Of a stretch of 64,000 nucleotides of DNA, positions 54,793 through 64,000 are shown piece after piece; within the stretch, counting starts at the first letter, position 1; each line of letters begins with the position of its first letter. The translations under genes and the position numbers were made by a program. The stretch lies in NCBI RefSeq assembly GCF_016920785.2, contig NW_024609881.1:47586710-47650709 (forward strand). Direction: 5' to 3'. The notes below the pieces were generated by a model. It did no database searches. It saw only the letters and a list, made by a program, of their open reading frames with translations, and had not been told where the DNA came from. The DNA comes from Ixodes scapularis (lineage: Eukaryota > Arthropoda > Arachnida > Ixodida > Ixodidae).

Positions 54793-56287
54793 CTCGCCCC
54801 TCCCCGTTTGGAAGTCCGTCGCGGACGATGCTAAGATAGTCACCACGTGTGACATAAAGTTTCAGATAGCTTGAATGGGCTGTCAAAGTGCGGCGTCGCC
54901 CACGCTGAGGCAGGCTGTCAAGGTGTTCGAGACGGTATGTTACGGGTCCAAGTTGCCTGCTAATCTTGAAAGGTCCACAGTACCTGGGCAAAAGCTTTTT
55001 TGAGTGCTGTGAACATCTTAGGTTCCTTCGAAGAAGCACCACATCACCTGGTGAAAACGACGGCAATGAGGTTTCTACAGTCAACGAGGTATGTCCTTCT
55101 TGTTCGATTGTAGAACCGTCGGCTGATATAAGACAGACGGTACTAGGAAGTGTTTTGGGCGTGGTACACTTTGCTGATTGCAGTAATGCGTAATCGATTA
55201 GACTTACTGCAGCTCCGGTGTCCACGATAGCATTCACATGTTGTCCCAACTCATGAAGATGAACTGAAAGACATGGCGTTGGTGAGGTGCGCAGTGGCGT
55301 TGTCACCAGAGGAACATGATGCACTACATGAGACTCAACCTTGCCAGGCTCACTGTCACTTGAAACGTTTGGCGTTGGTATAGGTTGCATTTTGCACGGG
55401 GCCAAGTGATTTGGCCAGGATCGAGCTAAGTGCCCAATGTCACCACACGTGAAGCAACGTCGTTTACTTGAACGTACCGGAGAAGATCGGTGAGCCACCC
55501 GCGAAAGCTGGATTCCAGATGTCGACACCATGTCCACTGCTTTGCTGGCTGCTTGAACTTCGAGTGCGCGAGCCAGTGCTGCACGAGTCGTGGTTGGGTG
55601 GGCGAGTCGCACAAGAAGCTGGATGTCGGTGTCTTCGATTGCGTCGATGAAAGCAGTGGTTGCTATCTGCTCCACGTCGACTTCCGTACATTCGACGAGC
55701 GCTCTTCTCGCCATCCTCTGGATTACGTCAGCTAGCTCCTGGAGTGTGTCCATGCCTTGGCGGTGGTGCTTTAAAGCAGTCAGGTGAAATTGCTGGAGAT
55801 GTTCATCACCAAAGCGGGACTTTAGAGCTTCTATGAGTAGTTGATATGAGGAACGACTTGTGGCAGACATGCTCTCCAAACATTCAGCAGCGTTCCCCCT
55901 TAACTGGGCCACCATTGCACGAGCTTTGGACGTTGAGTCGAACCCGTAAAAGTCTGCAACCGTTTCGAATTGGATGAGGAAGGCTTGCCATGACGACTGC
56001 CCATCGAATGTCGGCAGCTTGAGTGACGGTCAGTGGTGCACAGGCAGTCGAATTAGAGATTCCACGGACGAAAGGCCATCATTGAGGCGTTGCCCTACGT
56101 CGGCAACCTGACGTTCGACCGCAGATTCCAGCAGAGACAGACGGGTTACGAGGCAATCGTCGTGGGTTCCAAGCGGGTTCACAATGTCCGTAGCACTCCT
56201 TTCGGCGAGCAGATTAGCTAACCGCTCCGCGATTTGCATCGCCGCGGAAGTTGAGATGACGCCACTTGCCTCCGATTGGGTTGCCAT
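54788..56287 (-). pseudogene. Outer element gag-protease fused to integrase tail
   Basis: gag starts at ATG 56287 (MATQSEASGVISTSAAMQIA); after a frameshift near 56030-55920 it continues from 55915 (MVAQLRGNAAECLESMSATS) with a capsid-like helix set, a knuckle CFTCGDIGHLARSW (last Cys replaced by Trp) and a retropepsin start (VNAIVDTGAAVSLIDY). Directly after STIEQEGHTSLTVETS the frame passes into SFSPGDVVLLRR and KLLPRYCGPFKISRQL, the GPY/F tail of integrase. The fusion stays open to its stop, so RT, RNase H and the integrase core were lost by an in-frame deletion. Confidence 0.82.
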
Positions 56288-56346
56288 TTCGTAATCCCAC
56301 CGCTGCCACCAAATGTTGCGGGAGTCTCAGTTCATGGGCTAAACGG

Positions 56347-56634
56347 TGTGGGCACCCTGGCGGCTCCCAAGCCAAGTTGCCCGACTGCGAGGCTCAAGCC
56401 GAACTTTTCCCGCGTGGCGGCGACGTCACGCCAGCCACGCGCACATCGGATGCGCCGCCTTGATAAGGCAGATCAGAGGCGGCGCACGGAGAGTCGCTGC
56501 CTGGACTCCGGCAGCGCCGGTAGCAATGTTAGTCGTCTTGTCCATGTCCAATTAAATGTAGTTTCTTGTTGTTGAAACCGTTGGCTCCGTGTTATTCCTC
56601 CGGGTCGGGTATGCAGCAAGGCAAACCGACCACA
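56347..56634 (+). mobile_element. 5' LTR of the inner element
   Basis: 288 bp, starts TGTGGGCACCCTGGCGGCTC, ends AAACCGACCACA. Contains a TTGATAAGGC word and a CAATTAAATG word (possible polyadenylation signal AATTAAA-like). Confidence 0.88.
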
Positions 56635-56871
56635 ATGGCGCCCAACCGTGGTATGCTACCCACTCGCAGGAATTTCACGGGGCTTGGTTTCTTCTTTCGG
56701 TAAGCCTTTTTCATATTCCCCGTGTTTCCTATCGTTGTTTCGTACTTCCGTCACGTCCACGTTTGCTGCATTGGCGTGTTTGTGAATGTGTCTTTGTGAC
56801 TGGCGGCAATTGTTTTGCGCGCTTGTGTTGGGTTTTTGGGGCGTTTCTTTTTTTTTTTTTTTGTGCTTGCA

Positions 56872-57791
56872 GGAATGCTTACGCGACGCAGCACCCGGAT
56901 GAAAGTCTGGCCCGGTACGTTCGGGTCATGCAGGAGCTCTTCAAGAGGGCGGACCCGAAGTCACCGGAATCGGACAGATTAGCTCGGGTCAGAAGACAGT
57001 GTCACCCCAGGTACCACGTCTACCTGATCAACCGCACCTTTGAGACCCTTGAAGAGCTAGCCCGGGGCGCCCGCCTCATTGAGGAAGCTCTTCATGCCGA
57101 GCGGAACTACGTGCCGCCGCCACCAGCCAAGTACGCGCTCGAGCCGGCATGCGCATGGCGGGGCCCCGAGGCCTCCACGCAAGTGGACTGTCCGAACGAG
57201 ACCTCCCTTCCCCACCACGTCAACCAGGAGAGTTGGCGTGGCATGCATGGTGAACTCCCGTGCGGGATAAGCGTATGTTCGCCTAACTCTCCCCGAGAGG
57301 TCCCCGGAGGTCACAGCGAGGCCCGTGAGGGTTTCGGGCGGGGGTCGCCACGACAGGTGGGAGGTCGTTGGCCGTGCCCTATCGCAAGCTGGGGCCCAAC
57401 GGAGATCACCACCCAAGCGAACCATCTTCATCAGTCTGCTCCTGCAAGTGCTGGCGAAAACTGGCACGGTGCGGTCGCAAACCCGCAGCCCAGCAGCATT
57501 GACCCCCGCCGCAACGGAACAAGCCCTCCTCACAACAGCCAGTCGCAAGCCTGGTGGAGGCCCTCCCATAGTGGTTCCTTATCCGATCACTGGAGGCAGT
57601 CCGACGGGCACCTCGGTGCGGGTGACCTAAGCAGGCAACTGTCGTCGGACTGCTGCTACCACTGCGAGCAGCCCGGCCATCACCGAAACCAGTGTCCAAG
57701 ACTTCCGGACACTACAAACAAGAGGTGGCACGAGACGGCGGCAAAGGGCCGGAACCAGAACCAGGGAAACTACTACGGCCGGCGACGCTGA
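56872..57791 (+). pseudogene. Inner element gag with CCHC knuckle
   Basis: An acceptor-like TTTTTTTGTGCTTGCAG precedes the coding part at 56872. Reads QHPDESLARYVRVMQELFKR, then FETLEELARGARLIEEALHA (capsid C-terminal-like), a long polar stretch, and the nucleocapsid knuckle CYHCEQPGHHRNQCP (about residue 285 from this start), ending YYGRRR and a TGA at 57789-57791. The front part of capsid is not seen, so gag may be shortened or need splicing. The open frame extends upstream to 56589 inside the LTR, which is fortuitous. Confidence 0.75.
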
Positions 57792-58300
57792 AACCAGACA
57801 GCCACTCGCCGACGGCCGTTGCAGTCCCTGGGAGCAGTGAGGCCGTGGCACAGATTCCATCGGTATGTCGAATCCAGCCCGAGCCTAATATCATTGAACC
57901 GCGCATGACGATTTCACTGCTCGATTTTTCCATTGCCGCACTTTTGGATTCCGGGGCCGCTATCTCGCTCATAGGGGATTTCGTTTTCGAACTCTGCAAA
58001 GCAAAAAAGATAAGCCTCCGGGAGTGCGAAACCCGTTTGCAGCTAGCTTCTGGTACAGCGATAACAGCTGGAGGAGCAGTGAGGCTGCGAATTCGGTTTA
58101 GTGGAAAGAAGCGGCGTCAGCGATTTCTTTATCTGCCAGGACTCGTGGTACCTGTGATCTTGGGCCGAGATTTCATTACAGGCGAAAGCATGACGCTCGA
58201 CTTTTCTGGTGGTGGATACCGGCTGAACAGTACAACCGGGGGCGACGTGACTTGCAGTTCGAGGTGGGAGATTTTGTACTCCGGCGTACTGACCCACTGA
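57692..58300 (+). pseudogene. Inner element protease
   Basis: In another frame than gag, overlapping it by 100 bp. Retropepsin signature: FSIAALLDSGAAISLIG (active-site DSG), GTAITAGGAVRLRIRF, VPVILGRDFITGESMTLDF (the ILG-x-DF motif). The frame then runs into GGYRLNS, where sequence changes to the integrase tail in a different frame; the end at 58300 is therefore artefactual. Protease part appears intact. Confidence 0.78.
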
Positions 58301-58569
58301 GTGACGCCGCTCGAGGCTTCGCAGCCTCCCTCGCCAACAGGTGGGAAGGTCCGTTTCGCGTGCGTGAAAAGTGCTCGCCACTCACTCACAAACTAGTTAA
58401 CTGTGAGTCTAGTGAGGAAACCGGACCTGTTCATGTCACCGACCTTAAACGATTTTTCCAAGCAGAAGACGAAGATTCCTCGCAGGACCGGAACGACAAT
58501 GACGGCAGTCCCGTTCCGGAAACCCCCTTGTCTCCACCAAGGCGGCGGTATAACCTGCGACGTCGGTGA
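58230..58569 (+). pseudogene. Inner element integrase C-terminal tail
   Basis: From the deletion joint: YNRGRRDLQFEVGDFVLRRT, then SLANRWEGPFRVREKCSPLT, VHVTDLKRFF and a tail PPRRRYNLRRR before the TGA at 58567-58569. This is the GPY/F-type end of a Gypsy integrase. RT, RNase H and the integrase catalytic core, which should lie between protease and this part, are missing (joint at about 58229-58232). Confidence 0.8.
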
Positions 58570-58959
58570 CACCAAAGAGAGAGGAACCTTTTTTTTTTTG
58601 TCTCCTTGGCTTTGCCTATCTCGCATTTTGGGGGTAGTTTTCTACTTCCACGGATCTGCCCCTTTTTCAAGAGAGGGGGGAGGAGATTGTGTGCCCACCT
58701 CAGATCCGTTATTTCAAACTTTCTGGAAGGGGTCCGAAGATAACGTCAGGCTCAGCCCTCAACTGAGTCCCATGTCGTCTGCTTCCATGTTTTCTACGAA
58801 GCTGACTCATGGACAAAACTGTCGCCACACCCGCCATCTGAACGACACGGCGGCCGGTCTCATCGTGGACCGCGGCCACCCTCTACAGGACCACGGGCAA
58901 AGCAGCCACCTGGTGGAGCCCTGATCCCGAGCAAGCGACAAGCTGGAGCTGACCGAGCC

Positions 58960-59040
58960 GCCGCGCTCGTCAGCAGCCGCCGCGCTCGTCAGCAGCCGCC
59001 GCGCTCGTCAGCAGCCGCCGCGCTCGTCCAGCAGGCGCCG
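58960..59040. repeat. CCGCCGCGCTCGTCAGCAG tandem repeat
   Basis: Four units of about 19 bp just before the purine tract of the inner element. Confidence 0.85.
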
Positions 59041-59144
59041 GCCGGACTTACAACGTCAGTCCGCCCAACAGCGCCATCCACCCCCTGGCGCCCACAACGT
59101 CTCCGTCATCGACATGCCGGACGAAGCTTGAGGGGGGGGGGAAG

Positions 59145-59432
59145 TGTGGGCACCCTGGCGGCTCCCAAGCCAAGTTGCCCGACTGCGAGGCTCAAGCCGA
59201 ACTTTTCCCGCGTGGCGGCGACGTCACGCCAGCCACGCGCACATCGGATGCGCCGCCTTGATAAGGCAGATCAGAGGCGGCGCACGGAGAGTCGCTGCCT
59301 GGACTCCGGCAGCGCCGGTAGCAATGTTAGTCGTCTTGTCCATGTCCAATTAAATGTAGTTTCTTGTTGTTGAAACCGTTGGCTCCGTGTTATTCCTCCG
59401 GGTCGGGTATGCAGCAAGGCAAACCGACCACA
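59145..59432 (+). mobile_element. 3' LTR of the inner element
   Basis: 288 bp, same length and near-identical sequence to 56347-56634, preceded by a purine tract and followed by the ACGG duplication. Confidence 0.9.
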
Positions 59433-59900
59433 ACGGGCAACCCAGAATTCAGTCCCCCGTCCTCCACACGACCTCGTCTTCTTCTCCTTTTCTTCCTTTT
59501 CCTTGTCCGTTACAATATATAATGATTTGAACATTGTTGTAAATAGTTTTGGTTCCCACATTTATTTCGTTCTTCATGTTCTCTCTTTTTTTATCTTACG
59601 GAAGGAAGAAAATGATATGAAAGTGATATGTTGTAAATACCTTTCGTAGCCTGATAGATTTCGTTTCTTTTTGCTCTCCTTTTGCTTTAAAGGAAAAGGG
59701 TGCCCCTTTTCCTTTAATCGCCCTTGTGCGCGTGAATAAAGAAGAAGTGTAGCAGCGTTCGTCGGGGCTGGACGTGTCCTTTTTCCTTCGGCGTGTCCGC
59801 TTGGCCGCGGGCCGCCGCTGCCCTCCACGCCATCGTCGTCGTACCGTAAGCCTTCCTGCGCATATATCCTAATGCAGTATAGCCCTTCAAACACTACAAA

Positions 59901-60199
59901 CATGCGCCGAGAAACTGAAAAAGGGGAGAAAATGAGCGTGCAGGGACGTCACAATGACGAGTTCTGGTTAGAATAATTAGCGGGTAGACCTAAAGTCAGC
60001 TGCTTTCGTCTCAACTGCACTCGCCGAATGCTTTAGGACGCGGAACGCCGGCGTCCGCCGTTTGGCTCGCGCACTTAAACGCGTTGTATGAGTACAGTAG
60101 ATAAAAAGTCAGCCAGCTTTAGGTCTACCCAAAAATCACTCGTAGGAGAGCTCGGCGTTCTGACGTCCTCATGTCTCTCCCTTAGTTTCTCGGCGCATG
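59901..60199. mobile_element. Foldback MITE with CATGCGCCGAGAAACT ends
   Basis: Inverted ends of about 100 bp: CATGCGCCGAGAAACT and AGTTTCTCGGCGCATG are exact complements; further inside GGGTAGACCTAAAG pairs with CTTTAGGTCTACCC. No coding capacity. Confidence 0.75.
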
Positions 60200-60299
60200 C
60201 CCCTTGTAAATGGAACCTAGTCTGACCAGAACCTTATTATTAGAGAGAAGACCCCGTGTTCCTTTTGCGCCTTATCTATTTGTATTACAAAAACAAAGA

Positions 60300-60770
60300 G
60301 GCAATATGGTTTAGTATTAAAGAGGAAACGTCAATCATAATCAAGGGCAACCTCATTTAACGATGCAAACACTCTATCAATCTTGGGTAATGCTGTAACA
60401 CATGGCATCTGCTCCAGACCAGTACCTTGCCTCCTACAAAACCTGCTGCGCAAACGGTCAGATGCCGCTTCTATCACTGCTACAAGTACAGCCGACGTTG
60501 TTAGATCTTGGCTGAGAGACTCCCCCGTACCGGTGAGGCCCCCTCTGCCTTTTGACGTTGCCTCCGAACGTTTGAAGCACCCTTTGGTTGCTGTGCTTTG
60601 GAACGCATGGGTTCTTTCGAGAAAAATTGAAACAGCTTTTCCACGACCTTGGCGCTTGGAATGACAGGACGCTAAAGCCCCTTGATGTGTTCGCTTCACA
60701 AGCGTCAAACGCGTCGACTCCCCGTTCTGCCCTTGATAGCGAATAGCAACGCAGAACTGCAATGAGCGGC
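60300..60770. other. Unassigned open frames on both strands
   Basis: Plus frame 60383-60664 and minus frame 60331-60870 overlap. Neither has a domain I recognise; the plus frame ends RKIETAFPRPWRLE. The word CTAAAGCCCCTTGA at 60671 recurs inverted at 62263-62276, so this may be part of a larger inverted-repeat element into which the hAT copy inserted. Confidence 0.25.
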
Positions 60771-60778
60771 CCTTGGAT

Positions 60779-60895
60779 GCGAACGGCGGCGGAGCACTCG
60801 CTCGTGGTGCGTGTCTGTATACAGACACGCACAACGAGCGGGTGCTCCACCGCCATTGTTGCTGGAACATGTATGTTCCTGCAACAATGGTTGGC
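60779..60895. repeat. Two adjacent hairpins
   Basis: GCGGCGGAGCACTCGCTCGT... pairs with its near-complement ending GAGCGGGTGCTCCACCGCC around the centre GTATAC (about 60822); directly after it ATTGTTGCTGGAACAT pairs with ATGTTCCTGCAACAAT around 60878. Confidence 0.8.
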
Positions 60896-61040
60896 GGTGC
60901 TTGTATATCCTAAAGTCTCTTGATAAAATTCACGCTTGGCGTTTCTTACAGGTATCTCCAACCATTGATCTGGAAACGCGCAAGACAGGTGTCGCGGGCG
61001 AACGCTCCGCCGCCATTTACTTCCATGAATCGTTCATATC

Positions 61041-62176
61041 CAGGGTTGCCAGGTTGGGCTATTAATAGCCAAATTGGCCTACTTTGTCATGCATTTGGCG
61101 TCGAAATTTGGCGGTTGGCTATGTGGCTATTTTGGGCTATTTTAAATCCTAACGCGGACTTGTTCTTTTTTTTTTTTGCTTGGTTTAGAGTAGATGTACA
61201 AAAAACACTTCAGCGGGGACACAAAGCGACAGTCCACCCATACTGTATTCCCGCCTTAGGAATTTTCTGCGTGAAGATTCGTGGGCGTGAGCTACCGTGA
61301 CCTAGATTCAGCTCCGACGGCATCGCTTTTGTATTAATTGTGGCTTATTTTATGCTCCCAAGTTCTTTCTGCTGCCTACTGGCGTCTCTTATTTTCTCGA
61401 GTTTCCCACCATCCTTTTACAGGAGGCACCTCATCGGAGGAAAAATTATACTAAAGGCAACTCAAAACATGAAGTCGCCTGATAACGCGTGCTGTACCGG
61501 ATATAACAAAGGAGGCTTTTCCGCGAAACGTGGAAGTTTCTTAAAGCACAATAGGCCAGAACAGAAGAGAACAGATTTTGGACAATGTATATTCCGAACA
61601 AGGCCAAGATCGATGCGCAGGAGCCCTGTTTCCACTGCTATCCGAGCTTGCCATCGCGCTCCCGACACTGCTCATGTCGAATGCCACAGGGGAGAGAGTA
61701 TTCAGCCACGTAAGCCTCACAAAGTCAAGCCTAAGGAAGAACATGTCTTTTCCAACTCTTCTTCAAAACGTCTTCTATGTAAAGGTTGCTTTCCTTGGAA
61801 AAAACGAGTGCTGTAAGGACATCAACTCTCCTAAAGAAGTTTTTGCCCGTATTAAGACGGAAATCATGAATGAGGCGAGTAAACCAAGCACAAGCAAAAC
61901 GCGTGTGGAATTTTTTTTTTTTTTTTTGTACCGTTGTGGCTTGAAATAAAGCGTTCAATACATTTCAAGATGTCGTAGATCTTGCAAGCTGCTCCTAAAC
62001 CCCAGATATACAGACGTAGTGCCTTCGAATTGAGCTCGCACACTCCAGTGCACGATATTTGGGCTTCTGCAGAACATGGCTCCTTTTGGGCTACATAAAT
62101 CTCTTGCATTTGGCAACTTTTGGGCTACACGATCTGGCATTTGGCGGTTTGAGCTAGAAACTACCTGGCAATCCTG
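61041..62176 (+). mobile_element. hAT transposon, internally deleted, with 8-bp duplication
   Basis: Ends CAGGGTTGCCAGGT and, on the minus strand, CAGGATTGCCAGGT; flanked by the identical octamer TTCATATC (61033-61040, 62177-62184). The 8-bp duplication and C/TAGGG-type ends define hAT. Subterminal TTTGGGCTA/AGCCAAA words repeat near both ends. Of the transposase only the C-terminal dimerisation segment remains. 1,136 bp; the perfect duplication points to a fairly recent insertion. Confidence 0.92.
61578..61949 (+). pseudogene. hAT transposase C-terminal dimerisation domain
   Basis: Reads ALFPLLSELAIALPTLLMSN, then ATGERVFSHVSLTKSSLRKN and MSFPTLLQNVFYVKVAF, the conserved hAT C-terminal block (LP-x-S-x-x-ERVFS, K-x-x-LRN). 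This segment mediates dimer formation and contributes the last catalytic Glu (in ERVFS). The BED finger and the DD part of the catalytic domain are absent, so no activity. After it the frame continues into an A/T-rich tail (poly-T at 61912-61927). Confidence 0.82.
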
Positions 62177-62600
62177 TTCATATCAATACCTCGGCGTCAT
62201 TTTCTCCCAAGGGCCGCACGAAGCATGGACCTGCTTGATGCTACTTTTAAGACAAACTCGGACACCTCAAGGGGCTTTAGTGTTGTCCGGGACCCACTAG
62301 AGTGACGAATATAAAATACCGATACCGACAAAAGCCTCAAACACGTGCGGCGTTCGCGCGAAAGTACCTTTGGTCGAACGAATTGGAGCCTTCTGAGTAA
62401 GCAAGAGTGGCTGGAAGCTTACCAAAATACCTTCGCGCTTATGCTGCACGTGTACTTGAGGCTTGTCAGTGTCGGTTGTTTCTGTATGCCGCTTTAAATA
62501 GGACTTGGGAAAAAGTATGGGAAGTTCTACAGCTGAGTTGATGAAGTAACGTTGAATATTTATGAATCTTTCGCTGTGTGTCTTCAGAGGAGCATCTTAC

Positions 62601-62759
62601 ATTATACGCCAGTCCCCAGAGTACCGGGCGTCCCACGAAGACGGCTTTGGCTCCAAGGGCGAGGGCCTTGATGGCGTCGGTCCCGTGACGAATGCCTCCG
62701 TCCAGGTAAACTTCAACCTGGCCTTCAACTGCTCTGATGATCTCCGGCAGGGCCTCAAT
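62601..62759 (-). CDS. 2-hydroxyacid oxidase (HAO/glycolate oxidase), one exon
   Basis: Exon of exactly 53 codons on the minus strand, acceptor GGGTGTGCAG (ending 62760) and donor GTAAGA (from 62600), phase 0 at both ends. It reads IEALPEIIRAVEGQVEVYLD, then GGIRHGTDAIKALALGAKAV and FVGRPVLWGLAYN. This is the FMN-binding end of the TIM barrel in L-2-hydroxyacid oxidases: DGGIRHGTD and the phosphate-binding GRP. The family oxidises glycolate and related 2-hydroxyacids in peroxisomes, giving hydrogen peroxide. The preceding exon (with the active-site His and Arg) and the last exon are not in view. No damage visible; likely functional. Confidence 0.9.
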
Positions 62760-63129
62760 CTGCACACCCACGGACCCGAGTTATCAGACCTCGGAAGAGT
62801 TTTGAAATCCTTAAAAAAGAAGGTTGATAGACGCCTAGACTATATGGCGGCTTCAAATGACATATTTCCGGCTCAAAAATCTTGCCGGATGCCAAGTTTA
62901 TAAATTTTTGTCCCAAGCTTTTTTATGTGCGGAGGCAGCCTTTTCCAACTCGGTCGCGTCATTTTGCGTCGTTCTTCACAGTACCAGTTTTGGCAGTTGA
63001 GCACACAAAAGTGCATTCACTGCTACACTGTTTTTGAAGCATTCAATTCTTTTAACAGCCCTCCCCCCGCCCCCCTTCCCAACCCACACACTCCCCTGAA
63101 TCACAAAGTTTTTTGTTGTTGTTTTTTTC

Positions 63130-63600
63130 GTTCGTCCGTGCATTTCTCGCTAAATTTAGCGAAGAGATTCTCGTCACGTGACATGAACACCAATTCAATT
63201 TCCTGACTCCGCCTGGCGGTGAAATTGATGTCACGTGACTTGGCGTCACCTGACCTATACATTAATTTAGTTTCCCCACTAAATTTAGCGGAGGAAATTA
63301 TTGTGACGTGACCTCTAGTACACCAATTCAGTTCCTTTGATAAACTTAGCGTGAAAATTGACGCCACGTGACCAGACGTCACATAACATATACACGAATC
63401 CAGTTTCTCCGCTAAATTCGTCGGGAAGTTGATATTACGTGACCAATGCGCCTTCAAAATTTAGTGAGAAAATTTACGGCACATGGAGTGATGTCACGGA
63501 CATGTGCACAAAGTCCATTTCTACGATAAATTAATACTATAAATTGATGTCACGTGACGTGTGCACCAAATCAGTTTCCTTTCTGCTAAATTGATAAAAT
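63130..63600. repeat. CACGTG/CGCTAAATTTAGCG minisatellite (E-box family, copy 4)
   Basis: About seven degenerate units of 65-70 bp combining CGCTAAATTTAGCG-type palindromes with TCACGTGAC-type words and CACCAATTCAGTTTC linkers. The same unit occurs in the element fragment at 21430-21614. No termini seen; traces (GTTAAATTTAGCTGG) continue to about 63860. Confidence 0.75.
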
Positions 63601-64000
63601 ACAGGTTTTTCACTCAACGAACCTAGTGTTCAGTGTCTTCTAAACAGACCTAAGGGACTTCCAATTAAATGCTGATTTTCATGCATGATTTCAATCTGAA
63701 GATATAAGTCACTGCCGAATTTGTACACAAACCGGTCTTTGTTCGAATTTCAGACAAGTGAGCGATCGGGAAGGTGACACATGATATTGTGTTTGTTACT
63801 TCACGATATTATATCACACTGCAACCTGGCATTGTGATTTCCTGTTAAATTTAGCTGGAAATCAGTATGTGAAAAACGACTTACATTAGAAGACGGCCAC
63901 TGTAAGTAGAGAAGTAATGCTCGTAACCTATAACTCTCCACTCAAGTATGCTCCGTTGGACAGAATTTTAGCTTATATGTTAGGAAACCGATGCATGTTG
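63601..64000. other. No gene recognised
   Basis: AT-rich DNA after the minisatellite; no domain-bearing frames. Confidence 0.45.

Larger units (their letters stand above)
56347..59432 (+). mobile_element. Inner LTR element (plus), internally deleted
   Basis: Two 288-bp LTRs (56347-56634 and 59145-59432), TGTGGGCACC...CCGACCACA, almost identical by eye, so insertion is young. A primer-binding site TGGCGCCCAACCGTGG (Lys-type) starts at 56636 and a purine tract with GAGGGGGGGGGGAAG precedes the 3' LTR. Flanked by ACGG (56343-56346, 59433-59436). It is inserted into the 5' LTR of the outer element, in opposite orientation. Internal part 2.5 kb: gag, protease, integrase tail, no RT. Confidence 0.9.
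54688..59514 (-). mobile_element. Outer LTR element (minus), internally deleted
   Basis: Short LTRs of about 105 bp (minus strand TGTAACGGACAAGG to GAGACTCCCGCAACA): the 3' LTR is 54688-54792, the 5' LTR is 56314-56346 plus 59437-59514, split by the inner element. Next to the 5' LTR is a primer-binding-type site TTGGTGGCAGCGGTGGG (minus strand, about 56313-56297); a purine tract AACGGGGAGGGGCGAG precedes the 3' LTR. Body is only 1.5 kb: gag, protease start and integrase tail. It sits in an ATAT-rich target. Confidence 0.85.

Noticed and set aside
56276..56575. 99-codon frame repeated at 59128-59373
   Set aside because: It is the LTR of the inner element read through; identical in both LTRs for that reason.
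60331..60870. 179-codon minus-strand frame as a gene
   Set aside because: Runs through a perfect hairpin, overlaps an equally good plus-strand frame and has no recognisable domain.

Overview
Eukaryotic, repeat-dominated genomic DNA, most probably from an ixodid tick or another chelicerate. The reasons are spliced exons with GT/AG borders, no bacterial operon structure, several Penelope-like elements with GIY-YIG domains, I-type LINEs with RNase H, tRNA-derived SINEs with (TA)n tails, dense foldback MITEs and an arthropod-type TTAGG tract. The species assignment is inference; no species-diagnostic gene is present.

Host genes are sparse. On the + strand three exons (8202-8420, 12557-12716, 13509-13621) splice in phase into the C-terminal part of a DUF4806-like protein; the first has an in-frame TAG. 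Its 4.1 kb intron holds a TTAA-flanked MITE, a TTAA-flanked element with a Mutator-like transposase N-terminus (Kolobok-like) and another MITE. On the - strand one clean 53-codon exon (62601-62759) belongs to a 2-hydroxyacid oxidase (HAO/glycolate oxidase) gene. Three further exon candidates are weak.

Layout. 0-3 kb: end of a hAT-like element and SINEs. 3.1-5.8 kb: two Penelope-like elements head to head, one carrying a TTAGG tract. 5.8-25 kb: MITEs and TTAA-flanked elements around the DUF4806-like gene. 25.3-27.9 kb: 5'-truncated LINE. 29-30.4 kb: TIR element made partly of minisatellite. 30.7-33.2 kb: third Penelope-like element. 33.3-39.9 kb: decayed Ty3/Gypsy element whose pol is split by a 1,094 bp THAP-encoding DNA transposon (PHIS/ISL2EU-like, AT duplication). 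40-45.8 kb: a 5.0 kb LINE inserted in opposite orientation into an older LINE. 45.9-50.6 kb: head-to-head SINEs with a MITE inside, then a 3.5 kb element with long terminal inverted repeats sitting in (TA)n. 51.2-51.7 kb: element built of CACGTG minisatellite. 54.7-59.5 kb: two nested LTR elements, both lacking RT-RNase H-integrase core but keeping gag, protease and the integrase tail. 61.0-62.2 kb: hAT element with perfect 8-bp duplication. 63.1-63.6 kb: another CACGTG minisatellite.

Almost every mobile-element reading frame is broken, so the window looks like a graveyard in which nesting order can be read. The best leads are the E-box/CLEAR-motif minisatellite family, the two independently gag-retaining deleted LTR elements, the long-TIR element, and the TTAA element tied to a Mutator-like transposase.
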